Assembly (NCBI RefSeq): GCF_020184175.1 | Contig: NC_065530.1 | Location: 20,251,260-20,315,259 of the forward strand | Reading direction: 5' to 3' | DNA from: Aphis gossypii | Taxonomy: Eukaryota > Arthropoda > Insecta > Hemiptera > Aphididae | DNA: 64,000 nucleotides | Shown here: positions 37,901-52,479 of the stretch, piece after piece | How positions within the stretch are numbered: position 1 is the first letter of the stretch | Layout: every line of letters starts with the position of its first letter | Program-made: the position numbers and the translations under genes | Notes under the pieces: model-generated | Databases searched by the model: none | What the model saw: only the letters and a program-made list of their open reading frames with translations | Told to the model about the DNA's origin: nothing

Positions 37901-40900
37901 GTATTTTTTTTTTGAAAAATAAACACAGAGAAGAAAAATGTATAGGCTATTTAGAGTGTGAATTACAGTATTCTAGTTGTATAAAATATCACTTCAACAA
38001 CGTTACAATGATGACTACTTTTATTAATAAAATAAACAATTTATATAATTTTAGTGTGGATTTCGTTTATTTTGTAAACACACATTGCAATATTAAATTA
38101 TTTATTATTATTTATTATTATACTCATATGTCGAAGTACATTTTTATTTTTAAAATGATTTCAACTATTCAAATTGCATAGATGACTATAATTTATAATA
38201 ATAGTGGGATACGATCATTTTTAATAAACATTGCATTAAAATTGCATACACATAGCGCCGTCTTATATAAACTATAAAATAATAATAATATTATTGGGAG
38301 TGATTAATATTTTTTCTTTTACATTATTTATAATTTTTAATGAGATATTGATTATTATTATACCAACGTTTATGAATAATTTGTTATAAGTATTATGAAG
38401 GAAAAACTGATTGTGATAATAATATGGTCGTTATAATGAGAAAAAGAAATAATTTCAATGAAATCTTATAGAAATAATATAATTTTATAGTAGTGATAAT
38501 TACGATTCGACCAGAAATGAATAATACCAATGCAGAAATTCTATATAATTAGAAAACACATAACTAGGTAACTAGATACTAACAACAACGTTTTGTGGAA
38601 AAGGTGTGTCCCAGTGCCTTGTTAACGAAATTATTGTTTTTTCGTGTGATTTTAGCGGTTATTTTTGTATTCTGGATAAAATCAGTCACAACAATATCAT
38701 TAGTAGGCTAATAAAACAATGTGCAACTGTTTTGATATTTAGAAAAATTATATTTGTTTACATAATATTTAATTCAGTACATGATTTAAGAAATAGAAAT
38801 TTACATTTGCGCCTTGCACATTAAAACCCAACCGATAAGAATTTAATTATTAAATAGACACTTTTGTATACAAAGTAAATATTTGAAAAACAGGACACAC
38901 CGATGACGTGATAGAGAAGAGTAAAAGCACGCAGATCGATGTTCAGCGCTTTTACGATTAAATGAATTTATCTGTTGACAGGATGAATTACTAAGGCCGT
39001 GAATAATTATTATTATTTGTTTGCTACAAATTATTAATAATTTATTGTACGACCATGAAAAGGATTATCGTGTTATCATCGATTATATTATAGACGTCTA
39101 AATTAGACAAAAAGAAATTTATGTGATTGATTGTACAGAATTATTCATTAAATATCCGTTCAGTATATTATACATTATGATGATATTTTATAATACGTTT
39201 TATAACTTTTTTCACCAAAGTATTCCGTACACAACTAACATTTTTATTTATAAATAGAGGTTAGTGTTTATAGTAATGTAATGGTACAGGTTTAAAATTA
39301 ATATTCTTTGTCATCCGAGAAAAATCTAAGAAATTTAATGAGATATCATGTTCGAGAAAAACACATTCAACTTTAGAAAAATGAAAAATATTTCTAGAAA
39401 ATATTATTTTTTTACCGCATAATATTATAAGCTTAGCCCTAGGTAGGATAGGAGCAACATTACTTTTATACTTTTATTACTGTGACTGAATTCTAGAAAA
39501 ACAAAATAAGTTGGCATAGAAATTACTTTTAATAATTTCCGTTACATTGGGATCAGTTTATATAATATATTATTAAATATTATATTTCTACTGCGAAACC
39601 CTTTGAATATCAATAAAGGATCATGGTTTACGATTTTAGGACTTTGGGTTACGTCCAAATTATCAAAAACACGAGAACAATACATCCAATAATCTCTGTC
39701 TATGTACCTATTATACTGGTGTGTGTCATCGATAATAACTTACCCGAAATACCTTGAAGTTTGAACAATTGACCATTTGGTCTAAACGAGCATACATTTT
39801 TTACCTGGTTCCAAATGGTTCCGATTGTGCCAGAGAAAATCTTTTCTAGAGTAAATTTAATAATATTCACAATTCAAAAATATATTTTGTATAACAGTTA
39901 ATGAACGTTAAACTTTCGTTCTAAATAATATTTGAAGTACCCTAAACCAGATACTAGAAGTATAAATTTGTTATATGATACATAATTTTTTTAATGACGT
40001 ACCTATAATAAAAAAATATAATATCTATAAAAACATTTTATTCTATCGAGCAACTGAACCGTAACTATCATCTTCATATTATTGTTCACCACAACTTATT
40101 ATTGTTGAAAACCACAATTATACGATACGTACACCGATCATCGACCATATTGTTTTATGATTTATATACCAGTGCATTGTACACACGATTTATAGTATCG
40201 GCTATGGTTAAAAATCCGTCTAATATTATAAATTTGATTTTAATGTAATAATTTTTTCTGTCAATTATTATCAGCATTATAAAAGTTTTTCAGTTTACCC
40301 TTTAAGTTAATTAAAAATATTATTTAACATGATTATTTGACTTGGACATAGTCATAATATTGTCTAAAACAATTAATGTTAATATTTAAAGTAAACTATA
40401 TTATATAAGTACATTTGGACTTAAGTTTAAAATCGATATAATATTTTAATTTCAAAAGATATCTATTTAAACTTTTAAGCCGTTAATATTAAGCAGAAAT
40501 ACGTTTTAACGTTCTTGTGTTATGAGTTATTCTTGAGTTATTGCAAAGAATGTTTTTTTATAGTAGTTCAAGGAAAAAAAATAATAAAATCCTTTCAAAA
40601 ATATAACCAAGACTGTCTCAGTGTTTTATTATCATTTCTTTTTGTTTAGAAATTTAGCTACCATTATTCATTAGTAATAATAACGAAAAAATACACTAAA
40701 CCTAATAACAATAAAAAGAATATTCTTCGTACGTGGTTAGGCCACTGTTTTTTGAAAGAAAAAATATAAAATATATATTATACTGAATTGAATTTCCTGT
40801 TGTTTAGTCTTTTTTTTTTAACTGTCATTGTTTCTTATTATAATAGTAAAAATGAATGTATTTTATTAACAGCAGTTTTTTTTGTTCAATAAATATGATA

Positions 40901-42975
40901 CGTGTTTGACAATTTTACTATAGAAGTATAGACATAATATACTTAGTAGGTTTAGTGTAATTAGGTATAGTGTAAAGTAGATACTTCTTAAACATTTATA
41001 TTATATAAATATTACCTTAAAACCATGAAATCTTTAATTAGATCAATATATTTGAATTACTTATTTTTATTTGAAAAAAAAATCATTCAGCCATCACTAG
41101 ATTACAGAAAATGATTACAAAAGTTTATGGGGTTTTTTTTTTATTAAAATGAATGCAAAAATAATGAGGAGATTACAAAATATTAATAGTTAAACAATTT
41201 TATAATACTTGAGGATTTGTGGGTGAATTAATTTGGTACTTCACGGGTTTATCGAAATAAATACTCGTAATATAACTTTCAAAGAAATTTATAAAGCTAT
41301 TTATGTGCATACATAATATTACACTCCATAGTCAGTCTATATGTACTTAGTACTAATTAAATAATTTTCTAATTACGTAGCATTGGCGATTAAAATGATT
41401 AAATATTACTTTACGAACAGTGTCAGTGTAGTTTTATGTACGCTGTAAACTATACATATATTATTTCTTATTATTAAGTAGAAATATTGTTATTTACTTA
41501 GCATGATGGAATGGTATAATGTACATAAAGAGAAATGTGCACGTACTTCAAATAGGCTCTGGCACAATTGGTTTTATATTTTGAAATTAATAATTTTATA
41601 TTACAGTTAGATAGGTACGTGTATGTTTTATCAACGATGACGTTTTAATGAAAAATACTTGTATCAGACTTTTAACTTGATACTCATTAATGACAGAGAG
41701 TAAGCTGCTTGAAAACATTAAGAGTATAAGGTATATCGTCTGAGATGCATAAAAAGTTTTCTGGTGAGTATGATTATCTTATACGAGTATTGTCAAGTGG
41801 TATGGTGACGTAATGGTTACGAAGAAGCCAAGAAAATGTTTTTTGTTTCCATACATAAAATGAAAAGTTTACTATACATTATTATATTGTTCATCAAAAT
41901 AATTTAGTTATCAAATAGTGAATTGACCCAATTACTAATTAGTTAATGAAATTAATTACGATGGCATTATGCCGTTTCAATTATTTTTTCCAAAATTTCC
42001 AAAATTCGATATGTAGGTATATAATAAATGTAAAAATTCTTAAGAATCTTAAAAAGTATTTACATTTATATATTTTAATTTTTAATGATTAGAAGAGAAA
42101 TATCATATAAAATATCTTATACTATATTAATATAATATTGAAGTTAATTTCTAAGTAAATGTTTAAAAAAATATTATTGGTATTTTTAGTATAATATGAT
42201 TTATAAAACTTACTATATACATCTTCAAAAACTGTAATTGTTAAATGAAATTAATATAAATAATATAAATAGGACATACAATATACAATAAAACATACAA
42301 ATATAGAAAAAAAAAAAATATATAAATATAATTTTTTTTTGATTCGTGTATTATTTATTCAGGTCATAACATCATTATCCTTTTAAATGTGTGGTTACTA
42401 CATTAGGGATTTTACGGGGCACAGGAGTTTCGTCTGCTAAAAAAGGTATACACTATACATGAAATCCGTCTCAAAAGGTTTGAAACACAAATTTTGTATT
42501 TTAATTAGAGTATTTAAACAATAATAAATAAGAATTCGTATGTTGAGTACGATTATAAACATCAAAAAAGTAAATTAACACGTGAATATTATAAAAACTC
42601 TTTAATGAAGTCAATAATGTTTGTTAATAAAATAAATTAATAAATAAATTAATAAATGTAAAATCATAAGTCAATCAAAAATTACTTACTATACTTTTGA
42701 AATGTTTTAGTATTTTCCCATATAATTAGGAAAAACATACATTACAGCTTAATAGTTAAATAATAAAGTAATATAAGTTATAATAATAATTTAATTATTA
42801 TTATAAATTGTATGATATATTAGGTATGTAATTTTAATGATGAATATCCTCCTACTATAAGTATGGAGAAATAATACCTTTAGCAATGAGTGTATTTAAA
42901 ATTGACTGAGAAAGAAGATAAGTGGACTGATTAATGAATTTAAATTAAATATGAAAATTTAAAAAGTTTTGATGA
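35000..42975. other. Gene-poor AT-rich stretch
   Basis: I found no convincing exon or RNA gene. Noted but not assigned: a minus-strand frame at 36240-36455 with a hydrophobic start and four cysteines, a poly-A run at about 37290-37308, and a somewhat GC-richer interval at about 37520-37850 that might be regulatory. Confidence 0.45.
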
Positions 42976-42981
42976 TATGTT

Positions 42982-43850
42982 TTAAATGTGAGCTTTGATT
43001 TTTTGATAGCTTTTGTTTAAAATTTGGTTGTGTGATAATTGGAATCTGGACCTTTGACTAAAGGAATTTTTGGGACAGCTTTTTTGAAAACTTCCTTGAA
43101 TACTTACTGGACATCCCTTGAAGTTAGCGATGTGGTCCTTGGTGTTGAGACATATTGGCAGAACTGTTGTGGACTTTGGAACAATCGTCAGTGTAGTGGT
43201 TTTTACCACATTTAATGATCTTAAATGAAAATTGTTTGTGCGAGCCCGTAGGATTTGCAGTTATAACTTTACGGAGCACCAAGTTTTTTATATTGACTAG
43301 GGACGTTATATTAAGAATGTTTCTATTATTCTCATGAGATAAAAATCTACAAAAAAATTAAGAAAAGGAGGAATTTATTTTTATTTTTGGCGTTATGTGC
43401 GTGTTAAACTTCATAACCTAATTAGGACAGAGGAGCATTAATTATGTTAGTATTTAATATGGAATAATGCAGGTTCTAATGACAATCTTGTTAAGTGCGT
43501 AGGTGACGAATTAATGAAATTTGTCATCAGTTTCGTGTATGTAATCCATAATATTATTATAATTTAGGTGACCTATTGGTTGAACCATGATATAATATAA
43601 CGATAAGCTCCTACAAGTGAAATCATTTGGCCCATTAATGAAGTGGAGAAATTGTCTATGTTTTTGATGAAGATAGATGGAACTAGAGGATCCAAAACAT
43701 GATCATTGATCAGTGTAAGTCGAGTTGACAGAAGCATTCGTAAGGCTATATGAGACCGTGGTCATTGCTTGATCATTAGAGTTGTTAGTAGCGAGTACAG
43801 CGAAACTGTTTGGTAAAAAAAAAACTTTCAATTTTTTTGTCATTTTGATT
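42982..43850 (-). pseudogene. Degenerate non-LTR retrotransposon ORF1 (gag-like, PRE_C2HC type)
   Basis: On the minus strand, pieces of a gag-like ORF1 appear in the right order but in shifting frames with stops. First comes a Ser/Thr/Asn-rich linker (about 43840-43690). Next is a KNIDNFSTS-like motif (about 43660). A stretch with ALNKIVIRTC and LGYEV follows (about 43480-43390), then NNRNILNITSLVNIKNLVLR (about 43345-43285). A zinc-knuckle segment LKCGKNHYTDDC is near 43220, and DHIANFKGCPVSIQGSF near 43140. This order matches the PRE_C2HC region and CCHC knuckles of Jockey-like ORF1 proteins. Multiple frameshifts and stops make it a dead copy. No ORF2 is adjacent. Confidence 0.65.
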
Positions 43851-45690
43851 CAGCGACAAAGACAAAGTCAAAACATTTTTTTTTTTAAGAGTTTAGGCGT
43901 GCGTTGTGAAATTAGGTCAGTTTTCTGATTGCTGTTGTTTATATTTATGTTATTAATACAAAAATATAATTAATAATGACCATAATAATAATAATTAATG
44001 AACGCTCATAGCAATAACGGACCGAACACCATATAACGCACTAACGTTATGGCCGAGCTAATTAAAAATTATGAAGTTGATTAAAGCAACAAACAAATAT
44101 ATATTAGTAAAAATGTTATTTGCTAATTATTGTCATTATATTTTATCGTTTTGTTAATTTAATCGTAGATGGACAGTAGTAAAGTCTAAATAGTTTCACA
44201 ATATTAGTAGCAACGAATACATTATATTTAAAATGTTTAAATACTTAGCAAGACCAAATACTCCAATAGAACAGATATTGGGTAAATACATATAATAATT
44301 CGAAGTAATTTTTGACCTGAATGTCTGAATTTTATAAATGACGTTTTAAATTTTGTTTTTTAAACCACAAACATTCATTAAGTTTTCGTTTCTCTTCTGT
44401 AATTAGTAACATTAAAATAACTTATGTCGTGGTGATATTATTTTTAATTGAGTTAATTGTATGACAATGTAAATAATATTATCTTTTTATATACTTATTT
44501 CATAAAGTGGTTACATATTTTACACAACTTTTGAGTTTAGAAACTCGAGTAATTAAAATGAAACTAAAGATGTTTGAAGGTACTTCACTATAAACTGTAC
44601 ATTCTCTATTTTTCATTTTTATAATATACATTTGAAACTAATAAAAGTCATTATAAACTTTTGTATAGAAAAAATATAACCATATATTAACAATTGCAAA
44701 TAATATGAAATAACTACACATCAGATAGATAATTGAAAATAAAGGAACTCTAAAAGTATTCAATTTTAAATAAGGTTATTATTCATAGTATTATAGTAAC
44801 ATGCTGTAAAATGTACTTGCTAGTCTCTTGATAGGTTATCTATTTATAATTTCTATTATTCTAAAGTTAATTTAAATATATCTGACTAGTAAATTGCTTA
44901 AACAACTTTTTAAAATTACCTTTTTTGCTAAAAGTTGGCGATTCAAATAGATCAACTTTCAGGATTACTTTGTGTTTGATATTTTTTTACAATAATTAAG
45001 TACAGTAATTCTCCAAATTAGATTTAGTCATTAGTTACGAACAGAAAACCACTATAAATCCTTACGTAAAAATTTCGTAAAAATTAGCTAAGAAATATCT
45101 GATAAATGTATGGAATGGAAGATTTGACAATTTGAGTTGTTACCAAAAACTCGCGCTCTTTAATTATCTAAGATACTGTGTTTTTTTAAAACTTTTATTC
45201 AATCTTACATGTCTTAAAATCTGACATAAAATAACAAATAACCTTTAAATGTAAGGCAACCATTATTATGTAATGATAACTAGGCAACTTTATATTTTCG
45301 AGGTGTATCTTATCTTTATATTTAATAACTAGCTGGGTTCGCGCACTTTCTTGACGTATCAACGTCTTCCGTGTTAAAATTGGTTTACTAAAGCTACATT
45401 TTGAGTAAAATGCGTAAATAAACATTATTTTTGGTTATGTAATTTGGTGTTTAGGTTATATTTCCGGCATATCAAGTTTTCATATATATTCACGTAAATA
45501 ATAATTTCTAATAATAATAACAGTTTTTTACATTTATGTTACTTTGATAACATATAAATAATAGCAATAAAAAATAAATGTATTTAATTTACTACTGAAC
45601 TCGTAAGTCGAGAAAAATCTTAAAATGTAAAATATTTATATTAAACGAAGATATCTTGTTAATTTTTTAGATAAAGACTAAGTATCTAAG
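43851..45690. other. Gene-free AT-rich stretch
   Basis: Nothing recognisable. The part next to the ORF1 relic may contain more decayed retrotransposon sequence, but I could not match any motif. Confidence 0.45.
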
Positions 45691-45699
45691 AAGACTATT

Positions 45700-46045
45700 G
45701 TGTTCATGATAAGTAGTTAATTTAGTTTTGACTTTGAGGTTGGTTTTTAATATTAATTTGTATCTAATTTATATTTTAGAGAGGTGAAAATTAAAATTTT
45801 TTAGTAATTTTTATTATAATCGAGAGAAAACAAACTACCAATGAAAAACGGAACATTTTTATAATTATTAAAATAATTATTTTGTCACCATGATTACCAA
45901 AATTTTTGCTCAGAATCATTTTTCTTTGTATACAATGGGTTATTATTGAATTAAATTTTAACAAAATCCATTAAGTGATTTACTCAATAATTAGTTCTAT
46001 TCGACACATAATGTATATCATAGTGGTATCCACTCACCTATGTTT
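45700..46045 (-). repeat. Dispersed repeat, copy 1 (inverted relative to copy 2)
   Basis: Its reverse complement aligns along about 340 bp to 52480-52840. Shared blocks include GTGTCGAATAGAACT, TTATTGAGTAAATCACT, TAATGGATTTTGTTAAAATT, GATTCTGAGCAAA and CCTCTCTAAAATATAAATTA, in the same order. No coding frame. Similarity by eye is around 75-80 percent. Confidence 0.7.
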
Positions 46046-46059
46046 TTATTAATTTAATA

Positions 46060-48110
46060 ATATAAACATCAATTTTTTAGCGGCTATATATTTATTATTA
46101 TTATTACGTTATTTATTTACCAATAAATTAAAATAAATATGTGTAATAAAAGCCAATCATCTAGATAAATTAATTGTTGTTTATGTATTTTAAACACTTA
46201 AATATTATCCTTGTGATATTACAAAATAAAAGATAAGTATTATTTTAAACTCAAAATTATTTTAAATTATTTTTATATTTTAAAATTAAATAGTATGTTT
46301 AAAATAGTGTGTTTAATAAGAAACAAAATGACAAAAATAACTGTTTTAGCTAATATTATAAATTATAATGTATTATTTACAATTTTCATATACTGCATTT
46401 ATTTTATGTTGGAAATTTTATTATGATTGTAATAAAATGATTTTAAAATTACAATTAAAATGTAATTTAATGTAATATGTCACTAACTTATATTTTTTTT
46501 TTTATCAAATAAATTATCATAAATTGATATCAAGGTATAATTTATTGTACTTTATTGTAAGAATGCCTAGATATTATATACATTCAATTGAAATATAACA
46601 CATTAATAATAGTCAATATATTATGTATATAATAATGAATAGCATGATGATAATAAAATAATTTTTTAAAGAGGAACACCAAAAGAACTACAGAACTCAT
46701 GGCATTTTTCGTTTAGTCTATTCAATAAAGTTGTCTTTAGCATAAGATTTATTTACACTTGTTGATGGTTATAGTTTTTAGAAGTTTGTGATTTGGGAAT
46801 AGAGCCGATAATGGCGAATCATTGGTTATTGATCTCAGACAATAAATTTTAGTTTTTTTTTTAGAAACTGGTAAGACCGGAAAAAGTTTTTTTTTTATAA
46901 CAATGGGGTTTTTTGAAGAAAAATAATTTTGAAGAAACTTATTGGAAAATAAACTTGTCCTTTATTCTATACATCATAAATCTTAACTGTTACGATATGT
47001 TAAATGAAAAGTGTTATCATTATTATTATTTTAAGTTCACTAGAAAACCAATTTTATTAGTCGAACCAAAAGTTTACTTAATTTTAGTTAATTTTTAAAA
47101 TGTATCGACGAGTGTATGTTATATATTTATATACAAATGTTTCTACCACACCTTTAATATACATTACTGCAGTGACCTATAAACAGAACACATTTCCGTT
47201 GGGATACTTTGCCATTTGGAGTGACCGAGGCAAAACGTATGACCTAGCTCTAATGTATTAAAATTTTCAATATTCATATAATTCACTATTTTTAATGTAA
47301 CGTTTAAACTACTATTAATTATTTGAATATTCTTCAAGGAGTTTTTTAAAAATTAAATTAAAATATTTATAATAATGGAATAATTTTACTCTAGATTTAT
47401 GCATTTATATAGTGTTATTATGTTCTTTCAACATATAAAAAATATATAGCAGTGGATTATCAAAGCAATATCCAATAGGCAATATTAGATATATTACTTA
47501 ATTACTGTACACTGTAAAGTCTTGTTACAATAATTATACAAGGTGTTATTGGCTGTTTGAGGATAGCCTACATTTATTAGTGAATGTTAAAATTTAAATC
47601 TTTTAATAAAAAAATTAAAAAATATTTCTTATTATTTAGAGTTTAGACATTAAATAAAACCACATGTTATACATTACACGTTTTATTTAAGAACAAAATA
47701 TGATCGGTAATGATAAATGAAGAGACAGTTAAAGCATTCAGGATCAATAAATTAATATAAATACATAGTGAGTTATTTACCAAGTGTGATCAAATACTTT
47801 CCCATTTATTTCATCTTTTAATAATTCATTTATTTAAATTCTGATTTTGAAATTTTCAATTCTACTAAAAATGTGTATTATAAAATACTTATACCTTTTA
47901 TATCATCGAAGGAATGTGATGTGATGATATCTTACGGCGGTACAAACTTATTTTTTTCAAATAAGTAATTTTTAACTGAATGTTAAATACTCATTTAAAT
48001 GGAAATGCTAATTAGTATTTATTGATTCATTAAATATTAAGTGTCAAAGATAACAATATAATCCGTGATAATACGTATATAAGATACATGGATACGATGG
48101 TTAGAAAATT
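46060..48110. other. Gene-free AT-rich stretch
   Basis: No recognisable gene. A GC-richer snippet at about 47195-47250 (GTTGGGATACTTTGCC, GTGACCGAGGC) may be a repeat remnant but could not be matched to a family. Confidence 0.45.
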
Positions 48111-48117
48111 ATAGTTA

Positions 48118-48527
48118 CGAGAACGTCATACCCGCATGTGTTGTCTCCATATTAACGTACATCATAGCAAATTTGCGTTAAGCAAAACCCGTTCTTTATT
48201 GTTAGATTTAATGTTTGTGTCAATTATTTAACTATTATCAAATTTATAGTTACGAATATTATCCAGGGCATCATGTTTCATCAGGTTTTAATTGATTTTT
48301 AAATTTCAGCGAGTTATAGCTATATAAATTATCAAAGCTTTAAAATGTTTATAACTCATTTTAAAATAAAAATATTATAAAAAGTCTGTATGATTTCTTA
48401 GATTATATTCTTACCATTTAGTTTGATAATAGGTAAATTGACTCCAATATTAAAGCTAACAACTTCAAATTTACTATGATATACGTTAGTAAAACGGAGA
48501 CAACAAATGCGGGTGTAACGTCCTCTT
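48118..48527. mobile_element. TIR transposon (non-autonomous), about 410 bp
   Basis: The left end (ACGAGAACGTCATACCCGCA from 48118, then TGTGTTGTCTCC and TTAACGTACATCATAGCAAA) pairs with the reverse complement of the right end (AAGAGGACGTTACACCCGCA, TTTGTTGTCTCC, TAACGTATATCATAGTAAA). The inverted ends are about 60 bp and roughly 80-85 percent identical by eye. The roughly 280-bp interior has no frame. A truncated relative lies in GLOD4 intron 3 (27697-27840). Confidence 0.75.
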
Positions 48528-48529
48528 AA

Positions 48530-51500
48530 TAACATTAACTTATCATTATTTTATCATATTGAAAACTTTCTAACTAATAATAAGGACTAGACTGAATTAC
48601 TAATTATTACGTATACTTTATATTTTATTTAAACCTATAAATTAGTGAGGGTTGATTGTAATAACTCAGAAACTATTTATTCCAGTTTAAATTTAAATAC
48701 ATGAACATTTTGGAAAGATTGTTTCTTTAATATTTAATAAGAAAAAGATTGTGGTTCTCATTTAAAAAACAGTTTTGTATGTTGTATTGCCTTAGGAAAT
48801 CGCTAAATATAATCTTTAAAAAAAATAAAATAACTAAGTATTTGAAAATATGGTCCTTAAGATTAAGAATATGCTTAAAAATCCCAAATATCAACATTTT
48901 AATAAGTTTATTATTAAAGGAAAAAAACAGGAGTGTAAATAACGTTCGTTATTTCACGATATACATACATAAATTAAGTGAAATTATTTAAAATGTATGT
49001 TTATTAGAATATAACTATATAGCTTTCAACACAATTTTATTAAAAAATTTTTATTTAATGTTTCCAGGTGTTCTTCAGCGTTGGATATTTTTTTGATATA
49101 TTTTTTTATTAGAATATGGATTATAATATTGACAAGTGATAACACCATTAGTACAAAGTTATAATTCATAGACCTTTTTTCAATGAATAGATTCATTTAT
49201 ATTTTAAAAATCTAGGTTAAAGGCTGATTTAAACTTTAATCATTTAAGAACTCTTACAAAGTACTATTTAACAATTTAGTAAGTATAATCTTTAATTGTA
49301 TAAGCTATAGATTGTTAGAATGGGTATTAGCTAAGTGAAAACTCCTATATGAGTTAAGTTGTGTAAGTAGATTGATTGCCTTGATATATCCAAAGTTGTA
49401 AGTTCCCTACAATATTTAGAGTATGATATATTTAAATTAACAAAATAATTAACTCTACTGTGAAAGAAATTAGTTAATCAGTAAGCTTAATATTATAAAG
49501 AAAAACTAATAATACAGTTATTAATAAAATTTAGAATTTTCTAAAATGTTATACTGATTTAGTTTGGAAAAATAAATAATTTAGTTGGTATTTTTAATCA
49601 CGCCAAAATAAATAAATTGTTTATCTATTTTAATTTTTAATCATGACAGTATCAACAAATAAAATACATAATTTTTAATAATTTATTTTACATATAATAT
49701 CTATCAGCTTAATTAAAGCAAAAAGTAATTTTTGTATTTAGATAATTTTCATATAATGATAGTATTATGGTATTATATCAAGATGATACTAATTCGTTTT
49801 CAATATTTGTTAAAATATTTGTAAGATTATTATGTACAGAAATACTTGACGTTTATGAACTAATATTGTACTCAATAAAGATAAATGGAAAAAAGTAAAT
49901 ATTAAATAATTGACTTTTGCACTAGAAAAATATATAGATATAAATGTAGATTTTATCACCAAATTTGGTCCATGATCAAAATTTTAATAAAAAAAACATC
50001 TAGTATAGTAATTTAAATTAATAATATACAGAGTGTAACTTATATTTCGTTATACGAGGTTTTTTTAATGGTCATGGATCAATAGCATGGAATTAAAAAA
50101 AAAAATGTGTTTCTTTATTTTAAACGGTCAATTTTTGTACAACAATTTTAAAATTTTAAAGCAAGGAGTTGTACCTACCAACATTAAAATCAACTTTTTT
50201 TTAAATGGTAACAACTATATTATTTTTAATGGATTCTTATAGTTAAAAAAAAAAAAAACTTAGTAAATTGATTAATAGATTTTATTGAAATGAATTGTAT
50301 TTCTAGAGTTAAATACATATTTTTAACTATCTCTAAATGCAACTCCACACCTTTTTTATCAGACACACACAAAAAAATTTTTTGGGATTATTGCCTACAA
50401 AACTGTTGAACGTATTTTAACATACAATTATAAAATAAGTAGGTACATACTTACTATTATTGTATGATCATAATAAATCAATTAATTTAAACAATTTTCA
50501 ATAAAAAAATGGTTATGGAGATTAAAACTAAATTTTTTATGATCTATTATGATTTTTGGAGAATTTTTGAAATTATTTTTTTATTATGTACGCTTCTTGC
50601 ATGCTAATAATAGCACAATAATTATATAAGCAATGTACGATATTAGAAAATGAATCATTTGAATATACAAATATACAATGAGATTCAACAAATAATAGGA
50701 TTCAAATTTATAATAAAGACGGCCACAAAATACATATAGAACGTATTACACTATGTAATTTTGACAAGAAGAGTGAGAACCTTATTTAAATTTATTATAT
50801 AGAAGAATAATACTAGCTATAGAAAGGTAAAATTACAATACAAATATCAAAAAAAAAAATAAATTTCATATATAGTTATTTGTGTAATAAACATATATTG
50901 TGTGCTCATATAAGCATAGACAAAAATTAAAATAGTGTATAACATTAAAGAATACAATTTATAGATATCGTCTCATTCACTTTGAATTGAGTCAGAGTAA
51001 AGTAATAATTTAAGTAGGAAAAGAGACAACATTTTTTCTCATTTTACTTTTTTATGTTTTTATTCTTAAAGTGTTGCAGTAGCTTTTGTATAAATAGTTA
51101 ACTAGATCTAACAACTGGAAGTTTATAGGCGTAGAGTTTACGTTGTGAATTATTTCGTTGTTAACAACATGACATTTTTACAATACTTAACAATGTATTT
51201 ATAAAACTTTTTAAAATGATTAAAATTTCTGATATAGACAATCTTGTAAGGCATTGTTATAATAAGTTTAAAATATCCAATGAGATATTCTAAATTAGTA
51301 AAAAAAATTAAGTATTTTCCTCGAAGTTGCATGTTTTGAAATTCGTACAAAGCTAACTTATACAGCTATTTCTCTCCGAGAACAATAAAATACTACCCTA
51401 AAAAAGAATATCGATGTAACCATTTCTTAGAAAAGATTAATTAATAAGAAATTCATAATCTACTTTATTTATTGGATATAATCAGGTAAGATAAGTATAA

Positions 51501-52475
51501 TTATCATAAGAAATTAAGAAATTAATTAAACGGCTCTATTTAATTTAGTTAATCTTTACAGCTAAAACATTCTATTCAAAATTTATTGTAAGCTGAAGAT
51601 TTCAATATACTTAAAATAATTTTTTATAGTTAATATTTAAAGTATTAAAGTTCATTTGGTTCATTGATATTATACATACCTATACAATCTTTATTTAGTA
51701 TTAAGATATCAATACTTAAAAATTAAAATTAAATCAATGACAATATCATTCATATTTTAAGTTTAATCACTTAGTTATATATTAATGCAAATAGAACTAT
51801 TTATAAATAGCATTAATTGTGTAAAGCAATTTATCTTACACGTTTACACATATTGGCTATATTATAAGCTGATACTGATCAAACTGCAAAATAATGTCTT
51901 ATAAAATGTTACTTAAATAACTATGATAACAATATTAGAAGAATATATTCTACACAATATAACAATTTAAAACTTATGTGGTTGTTGTTTCAAAATGTAT
52001 ACATCATACATGTACAATTGATTTAAAATATAAGTGGAAATGTACCTTATATATAATAATAAAATTATATAAAATTGAAATATTAAGAATATTTTTTTCA
52101 GTTGTTGGAGATTTCCGTTTTAGTTTATTTCAGAATTATTTCCCTTTCACACGTATAGCACTTGAATCTCCGTACAAAGGCCCATTGACTTATTGTATAT
52201 AAAGTGAGGGCGTTGCATAATAATCGAGCGAATTTTTTTGAATGGAAACCAATAGTTCTAATGACCTAAATATGGTAAATGTAAAGTTATGAAATAACGA
52301 ACGACAACTATTATATTGTGTAAGTCGATTAAAATAAAAAATGTTTTATTTTATAATTCATTATACGTCAGTGTGGTTCATGAGATGAACAATTATTATC
52401 AGTTTGAACATTTTATGAATTGGATAATTTATAATTGGTGAATTGAAATTAATGTACAAAATTATGACTTAAAAA
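48530..52475. other. Gene-free AT-rich stretch
   Basis: No coding exon or RNA gene recognised. A plus-strand frame ending at 52202 follows a plausible TTTTTTTCAG acceptor (about 52100) and encodes about 33 residues, but no partner exon or domain is visible. CAGAGTGTAACTTATATTTC at 50029 has the look of a transposon terminus without a detectable partner. Confidence 0.45.
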
Positions 52476-52479
52476 AGGT

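Noticed and set aside
38604..38900. GGTGTGTCC ... GGACACACC inverted ends about 297 bp apart
   Set aside because: Only 9 bp match, no target duplication and no similarity inside the ends; likely chance.
39820..41575. Shared ATTGTGCCAGAG / CTCTGGCACAAT strings in inverted orientation
   Set aside because: A 12-bp match with unrelated flanks; not enough for a repeat call.
51978..52202. Frame ending VGDFRFSLFQNYFPF... after a TTTTTTTCAG acceptor
   Set aside because: Could be a terminal exon, but no upstream exon, domain or polyadenylation context supports it.
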